Origin: CAZWCX01 sp964632945
GTDB taxonomy: Bacteria > Planctomycetota > MHYJ01 > WSZJ01 > CAZWCX01
DNA length: 64,000 bases
Assembly: GCA_964632945.1 (NCBI GenBank)
Contig: CAZWCX010000006.1
Span: forward strand, 1 to 64,000
Reading direction: 5' to 3'
The notes beneath the pieces are model-generated. The model made no database searches and was not told the DNA's origin. It saw only the letters and a program-made list of their open reading frames with translations. The position numbers were made by a program, and so were the translations under genes. Every line of letters starts with the position of its first letter. The first letter of the stretch is position 1. Shown here piece by piece: positions 26,864 through 36,494 of this stretch.

Positions 26864-27979
26864 ATGTCCTCCCCGTTCCGATTCACCGTGGAAAGCCGGG
26901 ACCCCGGCACGCGGGCGCGCACCGGCCGCGTGGAAACGTCGCACGGCGGATTCGAGACGCCGATCTTCATGCCGGTGGGGACGCAGGCGACGGTCAAGTC
27001 GCTCACCCCGGGGGACCTCGAGGCCGCCGGGGCGCGCATCATCCTTGCGAATGCGTTCCACCTGTCCGTCCGTCCGGGCGAGGGCCTGATCCGGGATCTC
27101 GGCGGCCTGCACCGGTTCATGGGGTGGCCGCGGCCGATCCTGACCGACAGCGGCGGATATCAGGTCTTCTCGCTATCGACGTCGATCAAGCTGACCGAGG
27201 ACGGGGTGATCTTCCAGTCCCCGGTCGACGGGGCGCGGCTTTCCTTCACTCCCGAGCGGGTGATCGAGATCGAGGAGGCGATCGGGGCCGACATCATCAT
27301 GCCGTTCGACCAGCCGGTGGGATATCCGACCGGTCACGAGGCGGCGCGGGCGGCGCTGGAGCGAACCCTGCGCTGGGAAGATCGGTGCCGTCGCGCCCAC
27401 CGGCGCGAGGATCAGGCGCTGTTCGCGATCGTGCAGGGGGCCACGTTCGAGGACCTGCGCAAGGAGTCGGCGCGGCGGTTGCAGGAGGCGGAGTGGCCGG
27501 GGTTCGCGATCGGCGGTCTGGCCCTCGGGGAGCCGCATCCCCAGCGCGATGATCTGGTCGAAGCGGTCGTCGAAGAGCTTCCGGACGCCCGCCCGCGCTA
27601 TCTGATGGGAGTGGGCACCCCGCGCGACCTCGTGGCCGCGGTCGCGCGCGGCGTGGACATGTTCGATTGCGTCCTGCCCACGCGCAACGGCCGCAACGGC
27701 CACGCCTTCACCTCGGAGGGTGTCGTGCGCATCCTCAATGCGAAGCACGCCCGCGCCGATGTCCCGCTGGATCCCGCGTGCCGTTGCGCCACCTGCGCGG
27801 TCTTCTCCCGGGCCTACCTGCGACACCTGTTCAAGTCCGACGAGATGCTCGGCCCGCGGGCGATCTCCCACCACAACGTTCATTTCTACCTCGACCTGAT
27901 GGGGCAGGCGCGGGCCGCCATTCGCGCGGGACAGTATGCGGAGTTCGCCCGCGGGTTTCTCGAGCGCGTCGAGGCGTAG
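26864..27979 (+). CDS. tgt: tRNA-guanine transglycosylase Tgt
   Basis: 371 residues; AGGAG precedes the ATG. It exchanges G34 for preQ1 in GUN-anticodon tRNAs. Key motifs are FETPIFMPVGTQATVK, ILANAFHLSVRPGE, ILTDSGGYQVFSL (general base Asp), the glycine-rich FAIGGLALGEPH, YLMGVGTPRDLV, and DMFDCVLPTRNGRNGHAFT with the nucleophilic Asp. The zinc site is CRCATC with a downstream His (RAISHHNVHFY). In the FDQPVGYPTGHEAA loop the common ECxPYP is changed to QPVGYP. Length is normal (about 370). It probably shares a transcript with the SpoIID-like gene. Confidence 0.96.
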   Translation: MSSPFRFTVESRDPGTRARTGRVETSHGGFETPIFMPVGTQATVKSLTPGDLEAAGARIILANAFHLSVRPGEGLIRDLGGLHRFMGWPRPILTDSGGYQVFSLSTSIKLTEDGVIFQSPVDGARLSFTPERVIEIEEAIGADIIMPFDQPVGYPTGHEAARAALERTLRWEDRCRRAHRREDQALFAIVQGATFEDLRKESARRLQEAEWPGFAIGGLALGEPHPQRDDLVEAVVEELPDARPRYLMGVGTPRDLVAAVARGVDMFDCVLPTRNGRNGHAFTSEGVVRILNAKHARADVPLDPACRCATCAVFSRAYLRHLFKSDEMLGPRAISHHNVHFYLDLMGQARAAIRAGQYAEFARGFLERVEA

Positions 27980-28053
27980 CGTCCGCGCGCGCGGGGGCCT
28001 GGTCCGGAGGGTTTACGCGGACGGCGCCGACGCGGATTCGGGGGGACTCCGGA

Positions 28054-29724
28054 CTAGCCGTCCAGCCGGGCTTCGCCCTCGAGGTGCTCGGAGACCCGCT
28101 GCTGGAATTGGTTCGCCACCTGCCAGAGCACCCAGTGGACGTAATAGAGGTTCGCGCGGTAGATTGCGTAGATGGCGATTCCTACGCCTGCGGCGCTCGC
28201 CAGCCATTCCCACGGGCGCCAGCCCGAATCGGGGGGGAGGGACACCGAGAGGATCAGCAGGAAAAGCGGGTTGAGGAGGTGAAGCAGGCAGCAAAACATC
28301 CCGGCCAGACCCTGGCCGGCATGAAACAGGCATTGCGTCAGGATCGCGGCGGCGACGGCTCGCGCGACGGTGCGGAAACGCAGGGAGCAGTAGAGTCCGT
28401 GTGCGATGCCGCACGCCGCCATCGCGGGGACGCTCACCGCCACCGTGATCGGGGCCAGGATGGAGAGCCGACCGGCGAGCCAGAACAGCGTGGCATGGAG
28501 AAGCGCCGGCACCGACAGGATCAGGCCGAGCGCAAACAGTCCGCTGAACTTGCCGAACACGTACCGATGGGGCAGGACCTCGAGAAGCGCAAGGGTCTCC
28601 AGAGACTTGTCTTCCTTCTCCCCGGCGATGGACGCTCCGGCGAGGGCGGTGACCATGAGGACCGCGGCCCCGGCCAGGGTGGCGACGACGACCAGGTGGA
28701 AGGCGGGTTCGTCCCGCAAGGCGCCCAGGAAGAAGTACGCGGCGATCTGGACCGCCAGCACGACGACCACGAGGCCCGCCACGGCGCGCAGGCCGAGCCG
28801 GGATCGGCCGTAGGCTTCCCGCCAGGCGAACGGGTTGATGGCGTCATCGGCGTCGGGCGCATCGAGGATCTGGTCGCTGCCCGGGATGAAGGGGGGGGCG
28901 AGCCGGTCGAGACGCGCGGCCGCGCGATCGAACCACGGTCCGAGGATGGCCGGGCGCCCCCCCGGGCGGGCCACCAACATCCACCCGATACTCAGCACCG
29001 CCCCCCCCAGCCCGAGCAGGACGAGATTGCCCAGCACCCACGGGGCGTCGGGGCGCAGGGCATCCTCGCCGAGCAGGCCGAGGGACAGGATTCCGTGAAG
29101 CGAGGTCAGGGGGCCGGACCAGAACGACATCCCCGCGGCGGGACCGGCGCGCGCGACGGCGAACGGCAGGCCGAAGACGAGCGCGATGATGCCCAGCGCG
29201 ATCATCGTCGCCCCCGGACCTTCCTCCGTCACCACGGAAAGCGCTACCCCGAGGGCGCACCCCCAGGCGGCGGCCGTCAGTGCCGTCGCGTAAACGGCCA
29301 CGATTTCGGCATGGCTGACTCCCCCATAGGCGTTGACGAAGAGGACGATCGGCAGGGTCGACAGGATCGACATCGCCGACGCCGCCAGCCGCGCCGCGAA
29401 CTTTCCGCACACGATCTGCGTCGCGGTGAATCCCGCCAGGGAGAGGATGCCGAGCGTCCCGCGGCGCCGCTCGCCGGAAATCGACCCGACGGCGAGGATG
29501 GGACCGAGGAGGAGTCCGCCCACGCACAGGGTCCAGGCGATGAAGGAGAACATCGCGCGCCCGTAGCGCGGGATGGCCGAATGGTCGCCGGACTGCAACG
29601 GAAACCGACCCATCCCGAAGAGCAGCCCGAGCAGGATGCAGCCCAGGAGCACGGAGCGGAGCTTTCCCATCCGCAGCGATCCCGCGTCGACGCGGAGCTC
29701 CTTCCCCACGAGGACGTCGATCAT
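28054..29724 (-). CDS. ABC transporter permease (ABC-2 type)
   Basis: 556 residues with about 12 hydrophobic segments in two halves, joined by a polar stretch (DQILDAPDADDAINPFAWREAYGRSRLG). The start ISGERRRGTLGILSLAGFTATQIVCGKF and the second-half copy IAGEKEDKSLETLALLEVLPHRYVFGKF show an internal duplication of the ABC-2 permease signature. Each half therefore resembles one permease subunit. The ATG overlaps the ATPase stop (ATGA), so the two are made together. The substrate is unknown; the internal NPF/WREAYGRSR motif is common in planctomycete and myxobacterial exporters next to Gldg-like genes. Confidence 0.88.
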   Translation of the reverse strand: MIDVLVGKELRVDAGSLRMGKLRSVLLGCILLGLLFGMGRFPLQSGDHSAIPRYGRAMFSFIAWTLCVGGLLLGPILAVGSISGERRRGTLGILSLAGFTATQIVCGKFAARLAASAMSILSTLPIVLFVNAYGGVSHAEIVAVYATALTAAAWGCALGVALSVVTEEGPGATMIALGIIALVFGLPFAVARAGPAAGMSFWSGPLTSLHGILSLGLLGEDALRPDAPWVLGNLVLLGLGGAVLSIGWMLVARPGGRPAILGPWFDRAAARLDRLAPPFIPGSDQILDAPDADDAINPFAWREAYGRSRLGLRAVAGLVVVVLAVQIAAYFFLGALRDEPAFHLVVVATLAGAAVLMVTALAGASIAGEKEDKSLETLALLEVLPHRYVFGKFSGLFALGLILSVPALLHATLFWLAGRLSILAPITVAVSVPAMAACGIAHGLYCSLRFRTVARAVAAAILTQCLFHAGQGLAGMFCCLLHLLNPLFLLILSVSLPPDSGWRPWEWLASAAGVGIAIYAIYRANLYYVHWVLWQVANQFQQRVSEHLEGEARLDG

Positions 29725-30719
29725 GCGATCGCCCCCTCGGTGAAGTGCACGAAGACGTCGTGCAGGCTGGCCATTTCCCGGGCGACCGAAAGGACGGGAA
29801 TGCCCCGGTCGACGAGGGCGGCGACCACGGCGGCGGGGTCGCCGTTCGCGCCCGAGAAATGCAGGGCGATGCGCGCGTCCTTTCGATCCGTCTCCAGGCG
29901 GGCCCGCGCGACCCCGGGGACCGCGGCGGCGCAAGCGACCGCCTCCTCCGCCCGACCCGCAATACCCACGAGCCAGCGCAGCCGCGGCTCCACCGCCCGC
30001 CGCGCTTCCGACACCTCGCCGCAGAAGCGCAGCTTCCCCTGCTCCAGGATCGCCACCCGCGAGCAGAATTCCTCGAGATCGTGGAGCACGTGACTGCTGA
30101 TCACCACCGTCAGGCCTTCCTGGTTCAGACGCCGCAAGAGATCGACCACTTCCACGCGCGCGCGCGGATCCAGTCCCGAGACCGGTTCATCGAGCAACAG
30201 AAGCTCGGGCTTGCGGAGCAGCATGCGCGCAAGCGCCAGCCGTTGCTGCATCCCCCGCGACAGGGCGCGGACCGGCTCACCCCACCGGTCGGCAAGGCCG
30301 ACCAGGTCGAGGACGCGGGCGACCTCGGCGCGTCGTTGGTCGACCGGAACGCGGGAAAGGAGGGCGAAGAACTCGAGATACGAGTGCACCTTCATGCGCT
30401 CCTCGAGCAGACGCCCGTCGGGCAGGTACCCGATGCGGCGACGCACCATCGCGGGCCAGATGCGCACGGAATACCCGGCCACGTACAGCGAACCGTCGGA
30501 GGGGCTGATCAAGGAAGCCGCGAGGCGGAGGAAGGTGGTCTTGCCCGCCCCGTTGGAGCCGAGAAGTCCGAAGCGATCGCCGCGACGCACCTCGATCTCC
30601 ACGCCGTCGAGCGCGCGCTTGTCGCCGAACGTCTTGACCAGATCGAACGATCGAACGAGGCAGCCGGGGTCGTGGAAGACCGCCTTGTATCGGGGGTGGG
30701 AGGTATCGAGCGGTTTCAT
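29721..30719 (-). CDS. ABC transporter ATP-binding protein
   Basis: 332 residues. Walker A is GSNGAGKTT, the signature LSRGMQQRLALARMLL, Walker B LLLLDEPVSGLD, the switch ISSHVLHDLEEF. Domain order and the C-terminal extra 100 residues are those of ABC-2 exporter ATPases. Both ends overlap their neighbours by ATGA: upstream the large membrane/periplasmic protein, downstream the permease. This indicates a three-gene complex. Confidence 0.95.
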   Translation of the reverse strand: MKPLDTSHPRYKAVFHDPGCLVRSFDLVKTFGDKRALDGVEIEVRRGDRFGLLGSNGAGKTTFLRLAASLISPSDGSLYVAGYSVRIWPAMVRRRIGYLPDGRLLEERMKVHSYLEFFALLSRVPVDQRRAEVARVLDLVGLADRWGEPVRALSRGMQQRLALARMLLRKPELLLLDEPVSGLDPRARVEVVDLLRRLNQEGLTVVISSHVLHDLEEFCSRVAILEQGKLRFCGEVSEARRAVEPRLRWLVGIAGRAEEAVACAAAVPGVARARLETDRKDARIALHFSGANGDPAAVVAALVDRGIPVLSVAREMASLHDVFVHFTEGAIA

Positions 30720-32881
30720 GGACCGGTCACTTCCACCCGGAACAGCGTGTGCGCCCGGGGGGTGACGAGCGTCCCGGTGACCCGGATCGGAGGCAAGGTT
30801 GCCTCGGAGGAGGCCAACAACACGGACCCGGGACCGGTCGACCGCGCGAAGAGGGCAAGCGCATTGCCGGGCTTGCGGTCGCGAAAACGCCACGGCGTCA
30901 GGTCGTCCTCGCGCGGTCCCCGGAGCGTGAGATCCAACAGGGCGCGAATCCCCTTCCAGCGGGGACGATCCTCCTCCTCGAACGAGAGCTGCTCCAGCCA
31001 CGAGCCGAGCGGGATCCGGATGCCGATGGGATGGCGAGAGATCCCGGGAGGGAACGGTCCTGCGAGAGGAGCCGCCTGGGAGTCGGAGACCCAGACGGCG
31101 GATTGGAGCGGCGCCCCCGTTCGGTTGTCGATTTCGAGCGCTCGTCCCTGGGCGGTGAGCGTTTCCCGGGCCCCGATCGGGATCGCCGCGAGCCACTCCC
31201 ACCGCGCGGCAAAGAACTCCGCCGTCCACGTCCGCGTCGTCAGGTGCAGATGGGATGCGGCCGGTTCGGCGAGCGCGTGATACCGCGCGTCGGACCAACT
31301 GCTGCTGCCGGGCGCCCACGGGAGGCCGGTCGCCGCCGCCGCGCTCAACGGCGCGATCCGGGCGCCCGGCTGGGTCGCGGTCACCTGCACGGGCCGGTTC
31401 TCGCCGATCAGGATCAACCCGAACGTTTCCGCGCGCGCCGGGCCACCATCGGCCGGGACGTCCACTCGCGTCTGCAGGGGCATCTGGGCTTCCCCCGCGA
31501 CCATCCCGCGCGCAAACACGGCGGCCAGGACCGAGGAAACGAGAACCAGCGCAGGAAACGCCGTCCGCGCGAACGGGCCCGAACGGAACCGGCGAAACAG
31601 GGCGTAGGAACCGGGGCCGACCAGCAGCGCGTAGACGAACGTGAAGCCGATCAGCCACCAGGGCGAGATCCAGCGAAGGGTCACGCTTTCGCTCAGCCCC
31701 GCCCGCAGTCGGCTCGCCTCGTCTTCCGGCAGCCAATCCTCGTGCATCGGGTGCTCGGCAGTGGATTGCGCCGGCCCGATCGCCCGTTGCAGGAGCGCCA
31801 CCGATCCCGGCCATTCCGTCAACGGCGGGCGCGCCAGGTCCAGGCTGAGAAACGTGATCCAGCCGAGGCCATGACGCCTGCGTACCAGCAGGGGCATCTT
31901 CTCCAGCGCCCTCTCCACCACCGCCCCCTCGGTCGGAACGACTTCGGCGAACGCGACGTCCCGGCCCTTGGACTCGAATCGCGCCAGTTCCCTTTCCGCC
32001 TCTACGGCGGGCAGGGAGAGCGCGCTGCGGGGCTCGACCGGGAGGGGCAACTCCCCGGACAGGGCGCCATCAACGGTCCATCCGGGCGACCAGAGCCAGA
32101 TCAAGTTTCCGCCGTGCGCGACCCACGAAGCCAGGACCCGTGCCTGCGCGGCCGACAGTGATCCGGGCTCGAGATCGGTCAGGATCAGGGCCTGCACGCC
32201 CTCCAGGCCTCCCGGTTCTCCGGGCAGGGCTTGCGGCGCCACGGCCTGCATCATCCGCCGGCGTTCCGGTTGTTCCCGGGCCTGGAGGCTGAACGCGCGA
32301 GCCACGGCCGAGGCCCCGCGGCCGACCGAGAGGGTCGTCGTTTCGTCCATCGTTCGCTGGGACTGCGTGGGCGCTTCCGACCAGAGCATCACCCCGTCCG
32401 AGCGCGTGACACGCACCAGCAACCGCGTGATCTCTCCGCTCGGCAGAAACGGAATCTCTACACGGAGGGAGGATCCTCGGGGGAGATCGAATGGACGCGT
32501 GAACGCGGTCCGGTCACCGGGGACCAGGACGGCAGCCCTGCAGGAGACGGACGGGCCCGGATTGCGCGCGTGCAGGACGACGAAACTCCAGCGACCCGGC
32601 CGGTGCCATCCCTCCAGCCCCAGGGTGAGCTGGAACTCCGGCGCGGGGTCCTGGGCGTGTGCCGGCGCTCCCCACGCCGCGAAGCCCAGCAGCGCCCCCA
32701 CGAGCGGGAGGAGGAGCAGGAGGCGCGGGCGCACCCGACTCGGGGGCGCGCGCCGGGCGCTCCCGGCGATCCCCGGGACCGGAAACCCGCGCGCGCCAGG
32801 CAGGACGCAGCCGTTCGCGGCGAACGTGGAAAGGCGCAGATCGAACATGAGGCGCAGGTGCTCCAGGCGGAGTCCGGGCAT
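30716..32881 (-). CDS. Membrane/periplasmic component of ABC operon
   Basis: 721 residues from the ATG at 32881, preceded by GGAGGTGAA. After a 50-residue basic N-terminus there is a signal-like helix (RPRLLLLLPLVGALLGFAAW ... AHAQ). A beta domain follows, then an alpha/beta segment resembling a class-I glutamine-amidotransferase-like fold (VQALILTDLEPGSLSAAQARVLASWVAHGGNLIWLW) without catalytic residues. Two further membrane helices (WWLIGFTFVYALLVGPGSYALF and TAFPALVLVSSVLAAVFARG) split it from a C-terminal beta-rich domain. The architecture recalls GldG-like/DUF4350 partners of exporters. It is coupled to the ATPase by ATGA. Confidence 0.8.
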   Translation of the reverse strand: MPGLRLEHLRLMFDLRLSTFAANGCVLPGARGFPVPGIAGSARRAPPSRVRPRLLLLLPLVGALLGFAAWGAPAHAQDPAPEFQLTLGLEGWHRPGRWSFVVLHARNPGPSVSCRAAVLVPGDRTAFTRPFDLPRGSSLRVEIPFLPSGEITRLLVRVTRSDGVMLWSEAPTQSQRTMDETTTLSVGRGASAVARAFSLQAREQPERRRMMQAVAPQALPGEPGGLEGVQALILTDLEPGSLSAAQARVLASWVAHGGNLIWLWSPGWTVDGALSGELPLPVEPRSALSLPAVEAERELARFESKGRDVAFAEVVPTEGAVVERALEKMPLLVRRRHGLGWITFLSLDLARPPLTEWPGSVALLQRAIGPAQSTAEHPMHEDWLPEDEASRLRAGLSESVTLRWISPWWLIGFTFVYALLVGPGSYALFRRFRSGPFARTAFPALVLVSSVLAAVFARGMVAGEAQMPLQTRVDVPADGGPARAETFGLILIGENRPVQVTATQPGARIAPLSAAAATGLPWAPGSSSWSDARYHALAEPAASHLHLTTRTWTAEFFAARWEWLAAIPIGARETLTAQGRALEIDNRTGAPLQSAVWVSDSQAAPLAGPFPPGISRHPIGIRIPLGSWLEQLSFEEEDRPRWKGIRALLDLTLRGPREDDLTPWRFRDRKPGNALALFARSTGPGSVLLASSEATLPPIRVTGTLVTPRAHTLFRVEVTGP

Positions 32882-32966
32882 TTCACCTCCTGCGAACGCC
32901 GACGTCAAGGGGTCGTCCTCGACCGGGTGCGTGCGACCGGGGCCGCCCGGAAGCCCCGGGAGACGC

Positions 32967-32995
32967 TTGACACCACGTGGGCGCGTGCCTAGAAT
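32967..32995 (+). promoter_or_regulatory. Promoter of tRNA-Val
   Basis: Perfect TTGACA (32967-32972), a 17-nt spacer and TAGAAT (32990-32995). The predicted start is near 33002, 9 nt before the tRNA. It is among the best consensus matches in the window. Confidence 0.75.
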
Positions 32996-33010
32996 GCCCA
33001 GCAGAAGCAT

Positions 33011-33083
33011 GGGCGATTGGCTCAGTTGGTAGAGCGCTTGGATCACACCCAAGAGGTCGGCGGTTCGAGTCCGTCATCGCCCA
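33011..33083 (+). tRNA. tRNA-Val (CAC)
   Basis: Acceptor GGGCGAT/ATCGCCC, D stem GCTC/GAGC, anticodon stem CTTGG/CCAAG and loop ATCACAC with anticodon CAC (reads GTG). T arm GGCGG-TTCGAGT-CCGTC. Discriminator A, no encoded CCA. Confidence 0.95.
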
Positions 33084-33085
33084 CT

Positions 33086-33112
33086 CGCACGGCCCGGTTT
33101 CCGGGCCGTGCG
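33086..33112 (+). terminator. Hairpin terminator after tRNA-Val
   Basis: A perfect 12-bp stem (CGCACGGCCCGG / CCGGGCCGTGCG) with a TTT loop begins 3 nt after the tRNA and is followed by CATTTTC. The T-run is short, but position and stability fit intrinsic termination. Confidence 0.7.
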
Positions 33113-33290
33113 CATTTTCGGGGGGAGGCTCCCCCCGTTCCGGCCGGGGCGGGAGTCCGTAATCCCTGTGGAACTCGTCTGGGCCGGAGGGTATGCTGAC
33201 GGCCTTCGGCCGGGACCGGATCCGGAGAGTGAAGCCCGCGTGGGCGCATGTCGGTCCGGACCGGCGGGATCGAGGTTAGGGAGGGCGTAC

Positions 33291-34004
33291 ATGCACGGGA
33301 TCCACGAACGAATGGGGAAGAGAGTCACCTGGGGCGGCGCATTCCTCGCGCTTGCCGTCGCGTTCGCCGCCGGATCCCTGGGCCTGGCGCACGACGTCGC
33401 CGAGCATGAGGTGGTCTACTCGTTGCCGTTCAAGGGCCGTTCCTACAAGGTCAGTCAGGCGACCGACGGGGCGACTCACAAGGGCCCCACGCGCCACGCC
33501 CTCGACTTCCCGATGCCGCCGGGCTCGGGCGTCTACGCGGCGCGGGCCGGCAAAGTGGTCGCGGCCATCGACGTCCACCCGGATCGCGTCGCCGGCGCGG
33601 AAGTTCACACTCCCGCCAACATCGTCAGCATCCGCCACGAAGACGGCACGATCGCCCAATACCGGCACCTGCGTTGCGGCGGCGCGGTGGTGAAGCGGGG
33701 GGACGAGGTGCGCGTGGGGCAACTGATCGGTTACTCGGGCAACTCGGGACACTCGACCGGCCCGCACCTTCACTTCAACGTGGTGCACCTGCATGGGACG
33801 CAGCGCGAGTCGGTGCGGGTCAAGTTCCGCACGTCCCAGTCCGACGCGACCTGGTTGGTGGCGGGCCGGCGCTATCGAAACCCGGATGCGCCGGGAAACA
33901 CCACCTTCGCCGAGGACGAGGCGAACGAGCGGATCGACCTCACGGCCTGCGACGCCGACGGGGAGGACGATGCCGAGGCGCGGAAGGAAGAGGAAACGGA
34001 GTAG
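33291..34004 (+). CDS. Secreted M23-family (LytM-like) peptidase
   Basis: 237 residues; GGGAGGG precedes the ATG. A signal peptide (residues about 10-33, ending SLGLAHD) leads to an M23 domain. RHALDFPMPPGSGVYAARAGKVV holds the first His and Asp zinc ligands (His69, Asp72), and GPHLHFNVVH the HxH motif. LIGYSGNSGHSTGPHLHF is the typical lysostaphin-like turn. M23 enzymes cut peptide cross-links in peptidoglycan; some are inactive activators, but all three zinc positions are kept here. The C-terminus is acidic (DADGEDDAEARKEEETE). The gene follows tRNA-Val and its terminator. Confidence 0.92.
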   Translation: MHGIHERMGKRVTWGGAFLALAVAFAAGSLGLAHDVAEHEVVYSLPFKGRSYKVSQATDGATHKGPTRHALDFPMPPGSGVYAARAGKVVAAIDVHPDRVAGAEVHTPANIVSIRHEDGTIAQYRHLRCGGAVVKRGDEVRVGQLIGYSGNSGHSTGPHLHFNVVHLHGTQRESVRVKFRTSQSDATWLVAGRRYRNPDAPGNTTFAEDEANERIDLTACDADGEDDAEARKEEETE

Positions 34005-34088
34005 CCGGGTCGCGGGGGACGGCCGCGCGGGGGACCGGCGGCGGCCGTCGCGGGCGGCCGGAGGGTTTTCCCCGGTCGCCCGCCCGGA

Positions 34089-34532
34089 TCACGCTTCTCC
34101 TCGCCAATAGGCGTCCCCGCACTTCGGGCACGTGCGCGTGTCCGCGGGAGCGGTCGTTCCGCACCGTCCGCAGGTGAGCGGAATCGGATCCTCCGCCGGA
34201 TCTGCCGCGGGCGCCTCCTCCCACTCCCCCCTGCGCCAGCGCCGACCGGTCCGCACGCATAGCCAGACCACCGCCACGAACCCCGTCGCCTGGCACGACC
34301 CGCCGAGCAGCGCCCGCCATCTCGGGCTGCGGTCGAGCAGGATCCAGTGCAGGATGTCGATGTCGAACACGCTCGGCGAGTCCGGGTTGGCGACCCGGGG
34401 GCCGAGGCCCCAGAGCATCACCGCGACCAGCAGCGCCGCAGGCATCGGCGCGCGGTGCACCAGCAGGGCGGCCAGTGCAGGGGGGGCGACCAGGAGGACC
34501 GTGCCGACCAAGGCGGTGAGGAGCAGCTCCAT
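34089..34532 (-). CDS. Membrane protein with C-terminal zinc ribbon
   Basis: 147 residues; GGAGGGGG precedes the ATG. Three hydrophobic segments (residues 1-25, 28-45 and 78-95) are followed by an acidic linker and a zinc ribbon (CGRCGTTAPADTRTCPKCG). The family is unknown. It is the last gene of the GTPase operon, 29 nt after the dynamin-like gene. Confidence 0.7.
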   Translation of the reverse strand: MELLLTALVGTVLLVAPPALAALLVHRAPMPAALLVAVMLWGLGPRVANPDSPSVFDIDILHWILLDRSPRWRALLGGSCQATGFVAVVWLCVRTGRRWRRGEWEEAPAADPAEDPIPLTCGRCGTTAPADTRTCPKCGDAYWRGEA

Positions 34533-34561
34533 CGGCGAACCCCCTCCCGCCCCGCGTCCGC

Positions 34562-36361
34562 CTACCCGCGCACGCGCATGCCGGCATCCTCTTCGTCCGC
34601 GCCGGCGGACGCAACCTGCAGGTCGGGCATCGGCGGCAAGGCGGCGGGCTCCGTCGCGGACTCGCCCAACGCCCGGGAGATGTCCGCAAAGGTCTGCTGG
34701 ATGCCGGCAAATTCAGCCAGCGCCGCGCGCACGTCCTCGATCGTGCGCGACGTCCCCTTGAGGAAGCGCTCCTCGAGGCGCGCTTCGACCCGGCGGTGCA
34801 GGTGTTCCGTCAGGCGCGCAAACGTGCGGTCGACGTTGCGGCCGATGACGACCTCGGCGAAGCGCCACTGCAGGTAGCAGAGGACCGAGAGCAGCACCAA
34901 CGCGCTCACGAGGTAGTCGAGGCCGAGCGGCGTGCCGGAGACGAACTGGACGGCGATCTTGTACACGACGAAGAGGACGAAGGCGCCGGGCAGGAGATTG
35001 AAGCCGAGGTTCTGCCGTTCCACGCCGCCGGGGCGGGTGGTGATGATGTCGTCGAACGCCGCGGTGAACTCGGCCGCCCAGTCGGTCTCGATCTCCCGGT
35101 AGACGGCCGCCACCTCCCCGGCAGGAATCTCGGCGGTGAGGTGGGGCTCCAGCGCCGCGCGGGCGAAGCCGCGTTCGACGCCCGCCTCGACGAAGCCGGC
35201 GAGCAGAAGCCGGATCTGGCCGGCGACGGCGTCCGAGTCGGTGCGCGCCAGGCGATCATGGACGAGCGTTTTGACGTCCTCGAGATCGTGGGGGATGGCG
35301 GTGCCGGCGCCGGTGCGGGCGGCGGCGCGGAACCACTGGGCGAAGCGCAGGAAGGCGCCGAAGATGAAACCGAACGAGGTCCCGTACAGGTAAGCGGCGA
35401 CGTTGCGCAGCTCGGGGGTGCGGAACAGGGCGTCGGTGAAGCGCGAGCCGATCTCCCGCGCGAGGTCGCGGAAGGAGGCGCGGGCCTCGTCGGACCAGTT
35501 GGTCAGCCGGGTGTCGGCGTCGACGGGGATATGCTTGCCGACGCGTCCGATCAGGCGGTCGACGCGATCGACGAGATTGTGCGACTTGATCTCCCGGATC
35601 TGGACCCGATCGAGTTCCTTTTCCATCAGCGCCATGAGGGCGGGGAAGTCGCCCGCGGCCGGGCCGTACCCCCGGCGGGCGACCTGGTCATCGTAGGCGG
35701 CGCGCGCGGACATGACGAACACGCGGTCGCAGGGCAACCCGTCCTCGGCCAGCGCGCGGCGGAAGTCGTCGACCACGACCGGCTCCACGCCCAGGTCCGC
35801 CTTGTTCATCACGTAGACGAAGGTGCGGCCGTGGCGGTAGCGCTCGAGCACGCGGAACAGCTCCCGGCTCATGTACTTTTCGGGGGTCACCACGCACAGG
35901 ACCAGGTCGGCGACCTCGAGGGCGCGGAACAGGTTCTCGTGGTTCTCCAGCACGCTGCTGTCGAAGTCGGGGGCGTCGATGATGACCTTTTCGCGCAGCG
36001 TCTCGCGCTCGTGGGGCCGCAGCACCGCTTCGGCCTCGAGGGCCCCGAGGGCGGCCGTGCCGCTTTCGCGATGGAAGTACGCGGTCAGTCGCTGCGTGGT
36101 GGGGCGCTTGTGGGAGACGACCGCGATCTCGGCGCCGGCGATGGCGTTGAAAAGGGACGACTTGCCCACCCCGGTGCCGCCGACGAGGAGGACGCGCAGG
36201 GGGGTGCCGAGGTTGGCGTGCAGCTGTTCGACCTGTTGGACCACCGCCAGGAGCGAGGCGCGGTCCTGGTCCAGACCGGGAAAGCAGCGGCAGTCGCGGA
36301 CGAACGTCCCGATCCGTTCGATCGCGGGTTGCAGTTCAAACGCCTTTTCGACCAAACCCAT
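34562..36361 (-). CDS. Dynamin-like GTPase (second of tandem pair)
   Basis: 599 residues. The GTPase domain has G1 GGTGVGKS (61-68), a Thr-rich switch I (RPTTQRLTAY), G3 DAPDFDS (Asp-Ala-Pro-Asp in place of DxxG, as in several bacterial dynamin-like proteins) and G4 NKAD. Hydrophobic segments around residues 310-330 (YLYGTSFGFIFGAFLRF), 425-445 and 450-475 suggest membrane insertion. A long helical stalk follows. Bacterial dynamin-like proteins usually act in pairs that tubulate or repair membranes. The partner gene lies 133 nt upstream. Confidence 0.88.
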   Translation of the reverse strand: MGLVEKAFELQPAIERIGTFVRDCRCFPGLDQDRASLLAVVQQVEQLHANLGTPLRVLLVGGTGVGKSSLFNAIAGAEIAVVSHKRPTTQRLTAYFHRESGTAALGALEAEAVLRPHERETLREKVIIDAPDFDSSVLENHENLFRALEVADLVLCVVTPEKYMSRELFRVLERYRHGRTFVYVMNKADLGVEPVVVDDFRRALAEDGLPCDRVFVMSARAAYDDQVARRGYGPAAGDFPALMALMEKELDRVQIREIKSHNLVDRVDRLIGRVGKHIPVDADTRLTNWSDEARASFRDLAREIGSRFTDALFRTPELRNVAAYLYGTSFGFIFGAFLRFAQWFRAAARTGAGTAIPHDLEDVKTLVHDRLARTDSDAVAGQIRLLLAGFVEAGVERGFARAALEPHLTAEIPAGEVAAVYREIETDWAAEFTAAFDDIITTRPGGVERQNLGFNLLPGAFVLFVVYKIAVQFVSGTPLGLDYLVSALVLLSVLCYLQWRFAEVVIGRNVDRTFARLTEHLHRRVEARLEERFLKGTSRTIEDVRAALAEFAGIQQTFADISRALGESATEPAALPPMPDLQVASAGADEEDAGMRVRG

Positions 36362-36494
36362 TCCGGCCCTCCGGGTCCCGCCCTCGTGCGGGCGGGACGC
36401 AAGAAAAACGACCCATTGGCGAGGGCGTCGCGCCCTCCGGTTCCGGGGCGGCGGCAGCCGTCGGACGCCCCCGCGCTCCCCGAACGGTCACCGA

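Noticed and set aside
32884..32910. TTGACG/TGAAAT promoter for the large ABC-operon gene
   Set aside because: The -10 would overlap the start codon at 32881, so transcription would begin inside the gene.
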